Assembly: GCF_002892795.1 (NCBI RefSeq)
Contig: NZ_PJMC01000004.1
Location: 186,001-250,000 of the forward strand
DNA: 64,000 nucleotides
Reading direction: 5' to 3'
Source of the DNA: Arthrobacter sp. AFG20
Lineage (GTDB): Bacteria; Actinomycetota; Actinomycetes; Actinomycetales; Micrococcaceae
Position numbers and translations under genes: made by a program
Part shown: piece after piece, positions 24,248 through 31,207 of the stretch
Position numbering within the stretch: the first letter of the stretch is position 1
Layout: the number at the start of each line of letters is the position of its first letter
Notes under the pieces: generated by a model
Seen by the model: only the letters and a program-made list of their open reading frames with translations
Database searches by the model: none
Told to the model about the DNA's origin: nothing

Positions 24248-25903
24248 CTAGCCCTCGGCGGTCCGCGTGAATGTTCCCAGCCCGGTTCTGTCGTAGAAGT
24301 CCAGGGTGACGCTTGGCGCGGTGCCGCGGACTGTTTTTGCGAATAGGGCACCGGCCGGGCCGTTGGCGTTCTCTCCGATGGATTCAAAGCTGAAGGTGTC
24401 GCCGTCGAAGTGGGTGAGCGGGAATGTCGTGGGATTTCCGGAGGGGCCCATTCTCATGGCCAGCTTGCCGCCCTGCTCGAGGACCGCAAGCGGGCCGTAG
24501 TAGGAATTCCCATAAGTGCCCGTGTAGGCACTGTTTGCCTTGGCGGGAGAAGCATCGGACGGAGCCGTGGTGTAGTCCACCTTCGGTTTCTCGGAGTCGT
24601 CAATTTGTTTGAAGATGCCGGCGGTGAAGGCGAGCCAGTCCACCGTGGGAGCTCCGTGCTGCGCAGTATCCAGGAAGCCGGCTGTGATTGCTTCAGGAAT
24701 TCCCTGCGGTCTCCCGTTGGTGAGGGCCACGATTGCGAGTTGTTCACCCGGCAGCATGGAGACGGCGGTGGCTGCGCCGAGATTGAATGCCCCGGAGTGT
24801 CCAACCTGGAGGCGCGCCTGGTCATCGTAGGAGACGTTCCAGCCCAGCCCGTAGAAGCGGGAGCGGGCGGCCGGTGCCGACGCCGGCCCGGAAACTGTAT
24901 GCGGAACGTGGGTTGTTTGGAGGGCGTCCGCATTAATAACGGGCTTGCCCTCATAACTGCCTTTGCCGAGCTGCAGCCGGAGCCATTTGGCCAAGTCCCG
25001 CACCGATGAACTCGCGCCCCCGGCCGGGGCCTCGGAATCGGCATCGCGACGGTGTTTCGCTGCCCACACCTTGTTCCCGAGCGGGACATGGATGGTTGCC
25101 TTGTTTGGCGCTTTCTCGTAGGCCGAGTGACGGAAACTGCTGGCGGCCATGCCCAGCGGCCGGAACAGAATCTCGTCGGCCAGATCCTCCCACGACATTT
25201 TCATCGCATCGGCTGCTGCCTGGCCGCCCTCCGTGTAGCCGAAATTGCTGTAGTTGTAACTGGACCGGAACGTGTCGAGGGGCTCTTGGTTGAGGTGCCC
25301 GAGGATGTACGCTCGATCGAACCCGAGGTCTTCCAGCAGATCGCCCGACGCTGTTTTCAGTCCGCTGCGGTGTGACAACAGATCGGCAAAGGTTGCATTC
25401 TTCGTGACGTAGTCATCCTTGAGCGCGAAGTTCTTGTTGTGTTCGATGACGCGGTCGGTCCAGTTGATCACCCCCCGCCCAACCACCCCTGCCACCACCG
25501 TGGACGCCATGGGCTTGGACACGGATGCCAACTGGAACACCGTGTCGGGGCTTATCTCCTCCGGTTTGCCGACTTCCCGCACACCAAATCCTTTGGAGTA
25601 CACCACCTCGTCCTGGTACACCACGGCCACGGCCATTCCCGGCAGCCCGGTCTGTTCCATGGCATTTCGGATGAATCCGTCGAGCTGGGCCACGGCTTTT
25701 GTGACTTTCGGCCCGTCAAGCAGCGGTGCCATCTGTCCCGGCGGAGCCGGGAGCAGGGAGGCCGAACCCGACGGCGTAATAGCCGCTGTGGGTACGCCGG
25801 TGCAAGCGGACAGAAGGGGCGCACCGGCAACACCGGCCGCCCCGATCCCGGCTGCCTTCAGCACACCACGTCGGCTGGGAAAAACAGAACCGGTCTTGTC
25901 CAT
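24248..25903 (-). CDS. Tat-exported lipoprotein serine hydrolase (class C beta-lactamase family)
   Basis: A 551-residue exported hydrolase of the beta-lactamase/penicillin-binding-protein superfamily. The N-terminus has twin arginines (SRRGVLKAAG), a hydrophobic core and the lipobox LLSAC with the lipidated cysteine at residue 34. The catalytic motifs are S127-V-S-K130, Y218-S-N and H369-S-G. A C-terminal beta-rich domain of about 100 residues follows (TGTYGNSYYGPLAVLEQGGK), as in esterase- or D-peptidase-like members. A role in cell-wall peptide or ester hydrolysis is more likely than antibiotic resistance. The gene stands alone between two copies of a palindromic repeat. Confidence 0.9.
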   Translation of the reverse strand: MDKTGSVFPSRRGVLKAAGIGAAGVAGAPLLSACTGVPTAAITPSGSASLLPAPPGQMAPLLDGPKVTKAVAQLDGFIRNAMEQTGLPGMAVAVVYQDEVVYSKGFGVREVGKPEEISPDTVFQLASVSKPMASTVVAGVVGRGVINWTDRVIEHNKNFALKDDYVTKNATFADLLSHRSGLKTASGDLLEDLGFDRAYILGHLNQEPLDTFRSSYNYSNFGYTEGGQAAADAMKMSWEDLADEILFRPLGMAASSFRHSAYEKAPNKATIHVPLGNKVWAAKHRRDADSEAPAGGASSSVRDLAKWLRLQLGKGSYEGKPVINADALQTTHVPHTVSGPASAPAARSRFYGLGWNVSYDDQARLQVGHSGAFNLGAATAVSMLPGEQLAIVALTNGRPQGIPEAITAGFLDTAQHGAPTVDWLAFTAGIFKQIDDSEKPKVDYTTAPSDASPAKANSAYTGTYGNSYYGPLAVLEQGGKLAMRMGPSGNPTTFPLTHFDGDTFSFESIGENANGPAGALFAKTVRGTAPSVTLDFYDRTGLGTFTRTAEG

Positions 25904-26046
25904 GAGTGCCCCCTAAATCCGTCAGGCCATGGGCGCTGACGGCCGGTGCGAGCCTTGCCGCTCCTCTCTATAGTGGACCCCGCACCCGAGGCCAGCAATG
26001 GATGCGAGACAACCGGTAATTGCCTGTCCCCGGTTCGCGGACGTGC

Positions 26047-26109
26047 GAGTTTTTGTCCACTTGTCGCGAGATAAGTGCCCTCGAACTCGCGACAAGTGGA
26101 CAAAAACTC
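26047..26109. repeat. Palindromic repeat, intact copy
   Basis: Two perfect 24-base arms (26047-26070 and 26086-26109; the outer part is GAGTTTTTGTCCACTTG) enclose a 15-base loop containing CCCTCGAA. A decayed copy is at 24143-24211. This copy sits between the divergent serine hydrolase and arsR genes, where a terminator is not expected, so a mobile or REP-like origin is more likely. Confidence 0.8.
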
Positions 26110-26124
26110 CACCCTTGCTTAAGA

Positions 26125-26158
26125 CATAGATGAGTGTAAATATTTAGGTGTGTCTATG
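26125..26158 (+). promoter_or_regulatory. Probable ArsR operator and promoter of the arsenic operon
   Basis: CATAGA (26125-26130) and TCTATG (26153-26158) form an imperfect dyad around an AT-rich centre (GTAAATATTTAG) just before and over the arsR start codon. Its position suits autorepression by the encoded ArsR. Confidence 0.5.
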
Positions 26159-26506
26159 AATTTGGAACTCACGCCGGTGCAGACGGTCGCCTGCTGTTCG
26201 CCGCTGTCCAGGGAACCCCTGTCCGCATCCGAGGCGGAAGGCATTGCGCCGCTGCTCAAGGCGCTGGCGGACCCGGTGCGGCTGCGGCTGATGTCGCTGG
26301 TTGCCTCGCACGAGGGCGGCGAGGCCTGCGTGTGCGACCTGAACGGCGCCTTCGATCTCTCGCAGCCCACCATCAGCCACCACCTGAAGATCCTGCACGG
26401 GGCCGGCCTCCTGGAGCGGGAAAAGCGCGGGGTGTGGGTGTACTACCGGGCGCGGACCGATGCCCTGGCGAATCTGGCTGCCCTGATCGGGGGCCAGAGC
26501 AGATGA
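26156..26506 (+). CDS. arsR: ArsR family arsenic-responsive repressor
   Basis: A 116-residue winged-helix repressor. The DNA-binding block is FDLSQPTISHHLKILHGAGLL. The sensory block EACVCDLNGAF carries the two cysteines that bind As(III) or Sb(III) in this ArsR class, and a further CC pair lies near the N-terminus (VACCSPL). The ATG at 26156 is five bases after AGGTG; a GTG six bases earlier is possible. Its stop overlaps the start of the channel gene as ATGA. It should repress the operon and release it when arsenite binds. Confidence 0.92.
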   Translation: MNLELTPVQTVACCSPLSREPLSASEAEGIAPLLKALADPVRLRLMSLVASHEGGEACVCDLNGAFDLSQPTISHHLKILHGAGLLEREKRGVWVYYRARTDALANLAALIGGQSR

Positions 26507-27225
26507 GCACGCTGGCGCGGCGCGCGGCTGCCGAGTTTACGGGGACAGCGTTTCTGGTCATGGCCGTCGTCGGCTCCGGCGTGATGGCGTCACGGCTGTC
26601 ACCGGACGACGTCGGGTTGCAGCTTTTGCAGAACAGCCTCGCCACGGGCGCGGCACTGGTGGCGCTGATCGTGGCGCTCCAGCCGGTCTCGGCGTCGTTC
26701 AATCCGGTGGTGACGCTGGTTGAGCGGGTGCTGGGCGTGCTGGACACCCGGACTGCGGCGGGACTCATCGCGGCCCAGTTCGCGGGCGGCCTGGCCGGCT
26801 CCGTCCTGGCCAACCTGATGTTCGGCCTGGATGCGGTGACATTCTCTGCGCATGAACGGACAGGCGCCGGGCTTTGGCTGGGCGAAGTCGTCGCCACGGC
26901 GGGGCTCCTGGTCATCGTGTTCGGGACCCTCCGTTCGGGCCGGGCGGACCGGGTGGCCTTCGCCGTCGGCGGCTACATCACCGCGGCCTACTGGTTCACC
27001 AGTTCCACCAGCTTTGCCAACCCGGCCGTCACCGCCGCCCGGACCATCACGGACACCTTCGCGGGCATCGCCCCGGCGTCGGCGCCCGCCTTCATTCTGG
27101 CCCAGCTGCTCGGCGGTGCCGCGGGTTTCGTGCTGGTGCGGGCCCTGTATCCGGCGCCGGCGGCGCTTGAGCCGGCGCTTGAGCCGGGCAACGAGTACCC
27201 GCTGGCCAAAGACCAATCCCGCTAA
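26503..27225 (+). CDS. Aquaglyceroporin-type channel of the arsenic operon (AqpS-like)
   Basis: A 240-residue major intrinsic protein with six membrane helices and two half-helices. The two pore motifs are the variant FNPVVTL (first NPA box) and FANPAVTAARTI (second, canonical). In ars operons such channels conduct As(III) or methylated arsenicals down their gradient, as shown for AqpS of Sinorhizobium. No ArsB or Acr3 pump is present here, so this would be the exit route for arsenite made by ArsC. Translation is coupled to arsR by an ATGA overlap. The 18-residue Cys-rich peptide gene begins 21 bases after its stop. Confidence 0.88.
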   Translation: MSTLARRAAAEFTGTAFLVMAVVGSGVMASRLSPDDVGLQLLQNSLATGAALVALIVALQPVSASFNPVVTLVERVLGVLDTRTAAGLIAAQFAGGLAGSVLANLMFGLDAVTFSAHERTGAGLWLGEVVATAGLLVIVFGTLRSGRADRVAFAVGGYITAAYWFTSSTSFANPAVTAARTITDTFAGIAPASAPAFILAQLLGGAAGFVLVRALYPAPAALEPALEPGNEYPLAKDQSR

Positions 27226-27246
27226 CAAAGGGGAGGGGGTGAAGGG

Positions 27247-27303
27247 ATGAGCACCGGCTGCTGCGACGACGAGTGCTGTGAGGACGGCCAGGACTGCTGC
27301 TGA
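27247..27303 (+). CDS. 18-residue cysteine-rich peptide in the arsenic operon
   Basis: ATG at 27247 to TGA at 27301-27303 encodes MSTGCCDDECCEDGQDCC: six cysteines in three CC pairs separated by acidic residues. GGGAGGGGGTGAAGGG runs directly into the ATG, a very strong ribosome binding site. It sits between the channel gene and arsC in the same direction. The composition is that of a miniature metallothionein or arsenite-binding peptide; thiol pairs bind As(III) well. The coding call rests on the ribosome binding site, operon position and striking composition. The function is inference. Confidence 0.6.
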   Translation: MSTGCCDDECCEDGQDCC

Positions 27304-27329
27304 CCGCTCCCGCACACCACAACATCCAC

Positions 27330-27360
27330 GCGCCTGCCCGTCAACACGACGGACAGGCGC
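27330..27360 (+). terminator. Stem-loop after the Cys-rich peptide gene
   Basis: GCGCCTGCCCGTC and GACGGACAGGCGC pair with one mismatch around AACAC. There is no T-run, so it may protect the 3' end of a processed upstream RNA or attenuate rather than stop transcription into arsC. Confidence 0.5.
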
Positions 27361-27501
27361 AACACAACCGACCGCACCGCCCTTGATCCTGCTCTTGATT
27401 GAACTGCCCACACTTGTTGCACTTGTGTAAGCGGCGCTGTGGGCAGGCAGGCACTTCATTCCGCAATCCCGCCCGACAGGCCACCAACCTAGGAGAACAC
27501 C

Positions 27502-27935
27502 ATGACCGCTGACCCCGCCAAGAAGCCCTCCGTCCTGTTCGTTTGCGTGCACAACGCCGGCCGGTCCCAGATGGCGGCGGCGTTCCTCACCAGCCTGTCC
27601 CGGGGCGCGATCGAGGTGCGCTCCGCCGGCTCCCAGCCCGCGGAAGCAGTGAACCCGGCCGCGGTGAAGGCCATGGCAGAGGTCGGCATTGACATGTCCG
27701 CCGAAGTCCCCAAGATCCTCACCACCGAGGCGGTCAAGGAGTCCGACGTCGTGATCACCATGGGCTGCGGCGACGAGTGCCGTACTTCCCGGGCAAGCGT
27801 TATGAGGACTGGGTGCTGGAGGACCCCGCCGGCAAGGGCGTGGATTCCGTCCGCCCCATCCGCGACGAGATCCACACCCGCATCGAAGCCCTGGTCACCG
27901 AACTGCTGCCCGCCCGCCACGTCGACGCCCAGTAA
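27502..27935 (+). pseudogene. arsC: Arsenate reductase ArsC (low-molecular-weight phosphatase type), frameshifted
   Basis: The frame from the ATG at 27502 gives a good ArsC start with the catalytic loop CVHNAGRSQ at residues 15-23 and continues to ITMGCGDEC. There one C appears to be missing after 27780. Reading on in the shifted frame restores the family sequence (YFPGKRYEDWVLEDPAGKG ... IRDEIHTRIEALVTELLPARH) to a TAA at 27933-27935. Without the repair the protein runs into an unrelated 59-residue tail. The enzyme reduces arsenate to arsenite with thioredoxin. The break may be a real mutation or a sequencing error in a C-run. It lies upstream of trxB, which would recycle its thioredoxin. 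Confidence 0.85.
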
Positions 27936-27973
27936 CAGCTTCCGTGAATAAGCCCGAAGAGAAGGAGCCAGCA

Positions 27974-29008
27974 GTGAGCAAGAACGCCAAGCCCGAGGAC
28001 GCCGGCACCGAGAAGGTCAACGCTGACAAGGTCAGCACCGAACAGCTGATCATCATCGGATCCGGCCCGGCCGGCTACACCGCGGCCATCTACGCGGCAC
28101 GGGCCGGCCTGAAGCCGCTGGTCCTGGCGGGCTCGGTCACGGCCGGCGGCGCCCTGATGAACACCACCGAGGTGGAGAACTTCCCGGGCTTCCCGGAGGG
28201 CGTCCAGGGCCCGGAGCTCATGGACGGCCTGCAGCAGCAGGCCGAAAAGTTCGGCGCGCAGGTGGTGTTCGACGACGCCACTTCCGTTCAGCTCAAAGGT
28301 CACCTCAAGCGCGTGGTCACCGGCGCCGGCGAGACGTACCAGGCCCCTGCTGTCATCCTGGCCACCGGCTCCGCGTACAAGGAACTGGGCCTGGCGGAGG
28401 AGAAGAAATTCAGCGGCCACGGCGTCTCCTGGTGCGCCACCTGCGACGGCTTCTTCTTCCGCGACCAGGACATCATGGTGGTGGGCGGCGGCGATTCCGC
28501 CATGGAGGAGGCCACCTTCCTGACCCGCTTCGGGAAGTCCGTGACCGTCGTCGTCCGCAAGGGTGAGCTGCGCGCCTCCCGGATCATGGCCCAGCGCGCC
28601 AAGGACAACCCGAAGATCACGTTCGCCTGTAACTCGGCCGTCACGGCGATCCACGGCGACGGCAAAGTCAGCGGCGTGACGTTGACGGACACGCGCAGCG
28701 GCGAGACCCGGCAGCAGCCCGCCACCGGGCTCTTCGTGGCGATCGGGCACGTGCCGCGCACCGAGCTGGTGGCCGGGCAGGTGGAGCTCGACGGCGAGGG
28801 GTACATCAAGGTGGATTCGCCCACCACGTGCACCAACTTGAGCGGCGTGTTCGCCTGCGGGGATGCCGTGGACCACCGCTACCGGCAGGCCATCACCGCC
28901 GCGGGAACCGGATGCGCGGCTGCACTCGATGCCGAGCGTTACCTCGCCGCGCTGGAGGATGCGGACAGCATCGCCACGGCGCTGGTGGAGGAGCCCACCC
29001 ACGCCTGA
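27974..29008 (+). CDS. trxB: Thioredoxin reductase
   Basis: A 344-residue flavoprotein that reduces thioredoxin with NADPH. Signatures are the FAD-binding GSGPAGYTAAIYAARAGL, the redox-active disulfide WCATCDGFFF, the NADPH-binding VVGGGDSAMEEATFL and the closing FAD motif GVFACGDAVDHRYRQAITAAG. A Lys/Glu-rich N-terminal extension of about 25 residues precedes the fold. I chose the GTG at 27974 because AAGGAG lies six bases before it; a GTG at 27944 is in frame but has no such site. As the last gene of the arsenic operon it should supply reducing power for thioredoxin-coupled ArsC. Confidence 0.93.
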   Translation: MSKNAKPEDAGTEKVNADKVSTEQLIIIGSGPAGYTAAIYAARAGLKPLVLAGSVTAGGALMNTTEVENFPGFPEGVQGPELMDGLQQQAEKFGAQVVFDDATSVQLKGHLKRVVTGAGETYQAPAVILATGSAYKELGLAEEKKFSGHGVSWCATCDGFFFRDQDIMVVGGGDSAMEEATFLTRFGKSVTVVVRKGELRASRIMAQRAKDNPKITFACNSAVTAIHGDGKVSGVTLTDTRSGETRQQPATGLFVAIGHVPRTELVAGQVELDGEGYIKVDSPTTCTNLSGVFACGDAVDHRYRQAITAAGTGCAAALDAERYLAALEDADSIATALVEEPTHA

Positions 29009-29036
29009 AACCCCAAGCAGGGGAGGGCAGGGCGCG

Positions 29037-29477
29037 TCAGTCCTGTGGTTTGTCCGGCGTCCCCTGTGGTTTGTCCGGCGTCCGCCCCGACATGGAGTGC
29101 ACGGCTTCCTCGATGCCTTCCTCGTCGTTTTCGAGTTCCTCCATGTAGAGCCGGCCCGCCGTTATCAGGCCTTCGGTGATTTCAAAGAGGATCACTCCAC
29201 GGGCCCGGAACCGCTGCCCGTCTGCGCGGTGTCCGGTCCAGTCCCATTCGCTCCATGTGGTGTTGCCGTCATCGACTGAACCAACCAGCTCCGTGTGGAT
29301 GTCGGGAATCCCGGCGAATATTGCCTGCCAGTTCGCATGCATCTGTGCTCGGCCAACGAAGGCCCTGCCTGGGTGGGCGGGTTGACTGCTGCGGTAGTCA
29401 TGATGGAACAGTGCGGCGGCCGCCTCGAGGTCGTGGGCGTCCAGCGCCGCCGCCAGGCGGTTTACGACCTCGCTCAT
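29037..29477 (-). CDS. SnoaL/NTF2-like fold protein
   Basis: A 146-residue protein of the nuclear-transport-factor-2/SnoaL-like fold: N-terminal helices (VVNRLAAALDAHDLEAAAALF), then FVGRAQMHANWQAIFAGIPDIHTEL and W-E-W-D-W-TG strands. Many such proteins are small hydrolases, isomerases or polyketide cyclases, but none of their catalytic sets is clear. The C-terminus ends with a duplicated TPDKPQ unit encoded by a 20-base tandem repeat near 29041-29083. Its start overlaps the stop of the small upstream gene by one base. Confidence 0.8.
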   Translation of the reverse strand: MSEVVNRLAAALDAHDLEAAAALFHHDYRSSQPAHPGRAFVGRAQMHANWQAIFAGIPDIHTELVGSVDDGNTTWSEWDWTGHRADGQRFRARGVILFEITEGLITAGRLYMEELENDEEGIEEAVHSMSGRTPDKPQGTPDKPQD

Positions 29478-29647
29478 CACTCCGCTGCTTCGCGCTCGTC
29501 TGGGGACCGGGTCTCCCCGGGCTCCTTGAGGCGTTCCTCGTCGGTGTTTTCAGGTGCGACGACGGGGGAGAGTGCGTCGGCCAAGCCGTCCCTGGTGCTT
29601 GTGTCCTTGTCAGGCGCCGGAGCGTCGTCGGCTGGAACATCGCTCAT
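29477..29647 (-). CDS. 56-residue acidic hypothetical protein
   Basis: ATG at 29647 to TGA at 29479-29477 encodes 56 residues rich in Asp, Glu, Pro and Ala (MSDVPADDAPAPDKD ... ENTDEERLKEPGE), probably disordered. The stop and the start of the SnoaL-like gene share a base (TGATG), so they are translationally coupled. The ribosome binding site GGTGAT is moderate. No family recognised. Confidence 0.55.
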   Translation of the reverse strand: MSDVPADDAPAPDKDTSTRDGLADALSPVVAPENTDEERLKEPGETRSPDEREAAE

Positions 29648-29971
29648 TTCATCACCATAGGACGCGGGCTCGCGCCTGTCGAGGACGGCGGACTTTGAAA
29701 GGCGGCGGCTTAATATAAGGGACGGCGGCGGCTGGGGGGGCCGCCTTGGTCTCAGACAGGCGACACCGCCGCCGGCCCAGCTCCGGTGATCGATTTAATT
29801 ATCGTCCTGTCTCGGCCAAAAGAGAAGTGGGAGTTGGCGCTTGAATACTACCCCTAGAATTGGTGGCCCGAGGCGCGGAGGCTGGCACACCGTCCATGCT
29901 TTTTCCAAGTCCCGGCGCTCAAAATCAGCGTGTCCCCACGGCTGAGCGCGCCAAGTCGAAGGCCGCGGGGC
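29648..29971. other. Intergenic stretch with a G/C-rich stem-loop
   Basis: No gene is convincing. GGCGGCGG (29724-29731) can pair with CCGCCGCC (29766-29773), 77 bases upstream of the 56-residue gene on the minus strand. GACAGG and CCTGTC at about 29755 and 29805 add a second inverted pair. The AT-rich patch near 29792-29802 may belong to a promoter. Confidence 0.4.
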
Positions 29972-30023
29972 ACGGCAGCCGGATCCCGGAGCATTCCCCC
30001 CAGAACCCGGATCCGGCTGCCGT
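29972..30023 (-). terminator. Long-stem terminator-like hairpin
   Basis: ACGGCAGCCGGATCC (29972-29986) and GGATCCGGCTGCCGT (30009-30023) are perfect complements around a 22-base loop. It starts at the base after the stop codon of the gene at 30024-31073 on the minus strand. It lacks a T-run, as is common for actinobacterial terminators. Confidence 0.7.
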
Positions 30024-31073
30024 TCATATGGCCTGGATAAATTTCTGTACCCGGGTCCACCCCGGATCGCCGGTGTGGGTCACCTGGACTTCTTTTCGGG
30101 CCCGGGCGAAGCGGTCGAAGCTGTCACGTCCGTTCTGGTCCTCGGAGTCGCTGTAGTAGTGCACGATTCGAAGCCCGTTGCACGTCTCTGAGGCCACTAG
30201 CTCGCCGCGCGAGCCCAGCAACTCGTCCAGGTCCCTTTCGAGGTGGAGCAGTCCGAGCAGTGCCTCCCCGTCCGGCAGGCCATCGTCCGGCAGTCCGTCA
30301 TTCCCGGTCCGCGGGTAGCTGATGCGGACCGCCGTGTGCAGGTCCAGCAGCGGATGATCGATCCATCGCAAGGGCCTCAGAGCGCAGACAATCACACGAT
30401 GCCCCGAGGACGTTTTGGCCTCCCGCATCGTCCAGCGGGGATCCGAGTTCCGGGCGGCCACCGCCTGAAAAAATTCAGGCACGACGGCGGCTGGCTGGCT
30501 GTCGCGGGGATCGGTCCGGGCCACGTTGATGGCGCCGACCCACCGCTGGACACCGTCCTCGCCGATCAGCCAGTCCACGAGCAAGCGTGCCGCCTGGCGG
30601 CAGTCGTTGGTGCCCATGCCCGTGAAAGCAGGATGGAAAACCGTGAGTTCGGCCAGGGCGCTGCGGTCGTCCCAGTCCACCGCGATACGGGCCAGCCCCA
30701 GGTCCATGGGCTGGCCCAGGCCTTCGAGGGTGCCGGTGACCATGCCGGGTTGAGGCTCCCTGGCTGCGGCAAATTCCCAGGTCTCAGTGGGTGCAGGAGC
30801 GGCCCGCCGCCACCGCTCGGCCAGGACGCGCAGCCGCGGATCCCCGCCGCCGGAGACGCAGAGCCGGTGCCGCGAACGGGCGCCCGGGCCGGTCTCCCAC
30901 CGCAGCTCGGGGTGTATTGCCATCACCATGGCACCGATGATTTCCGGGAGGTCGCCATAGACTCCGGTCATCACGGCTGCCGTGATAAGGCCGGCTCCCG
31001 CTACGGACCACCACCGCCAGAAGGCGCCTACGGCTTCCGTCTCAATTCGGCTGCTCCGCCGCACCGACTCCAT
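30024..31073 (-). CDS. Hypothetical protein, possible DUF695-like
   Basis: A 349-residue protein. After one hydrophobic segment near the start (AGAGLITAAVMTGVYG) the body is soluble. Recognisable blocks are RIAVDWDDRSALAELTVFHPAF and ARLLVDWLIGEDGVQRWVGAI, which recall proteins that carry DUF695-type domains. Further on are RPLRWIDHPLLDLHTAVRI and a run GNDGLPDDGLPDGEAL with a short internal repeat. GAGGAGGTCCG precedes the ATG at 31073. A long-stem terminator follows the stop directly. Function unknown. Confidence 0.7.
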   Translation of the reverse strand: MESVRRSSRIETEAVGAFWRWWSVAGAGLITAAVMTGVYGDLPEIIGAMVMAIHPELRWETGPGARSRHRLCVSGGGDPRLRVLAERWRRAAPAPTETWEFAAAREPQPGMVTGTLEGLGQPMDLGLARIAVDWDDRSALAELTVFHPAFTGMGTNDCRQAARLLVDWLIGEDGVQRWVGAINVARTDPRDSQPAAVVPEFFQAVAARNSDPRWTMREAKTSSGHRVIVCALRPLRWIDHPLLDLHTAVRISYPRTGNDGLPDDGLPDGEALLGLLHLERDLDELLGSRGELVASETCNGLRIVHYYSDSEDQNGRDSFDRFARARKEVQVTHTGDPGWTRVQKFIQAI

Positions 31074-31177
31074 CGGACCTCCTCGTTGACGCCACACGAT
31101 GCTGTAACAGGATCGTTCAGCACCGGACTCAAGAAGCGGGCACTGTAGCCACAAGATCTGCGCAGGAGTTTGACGCA

Positions 31178-31207
31178 GCCCCAACTGGCGCGCAGTTGTT
31201 ACTTGGG
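31178..31207. repeat. Half copy of a palindromic repeat
   Basis: CCCAACTGGCGCGCAGTTGT resembles one arm of the hairpin at 38315-38382 (CCCAACTGACCAGCAGTTGT). It overlaps the stop codon of the MFS gene, so the repeat may have contributed its last codon. Confidence 0.4.

Noticed and set aside
24143..26109. Composite transposon or insertion sequence around the serine hydrolase
   Set aside because: No transposase gene and no target-site duplication is evident; the flanking repeats are hairpins, not IS ends.
27800..29002. 400-residue minus-strand frame
   Set aside because: Antisense to trxB; low-complexity product and no ribosome binding site.
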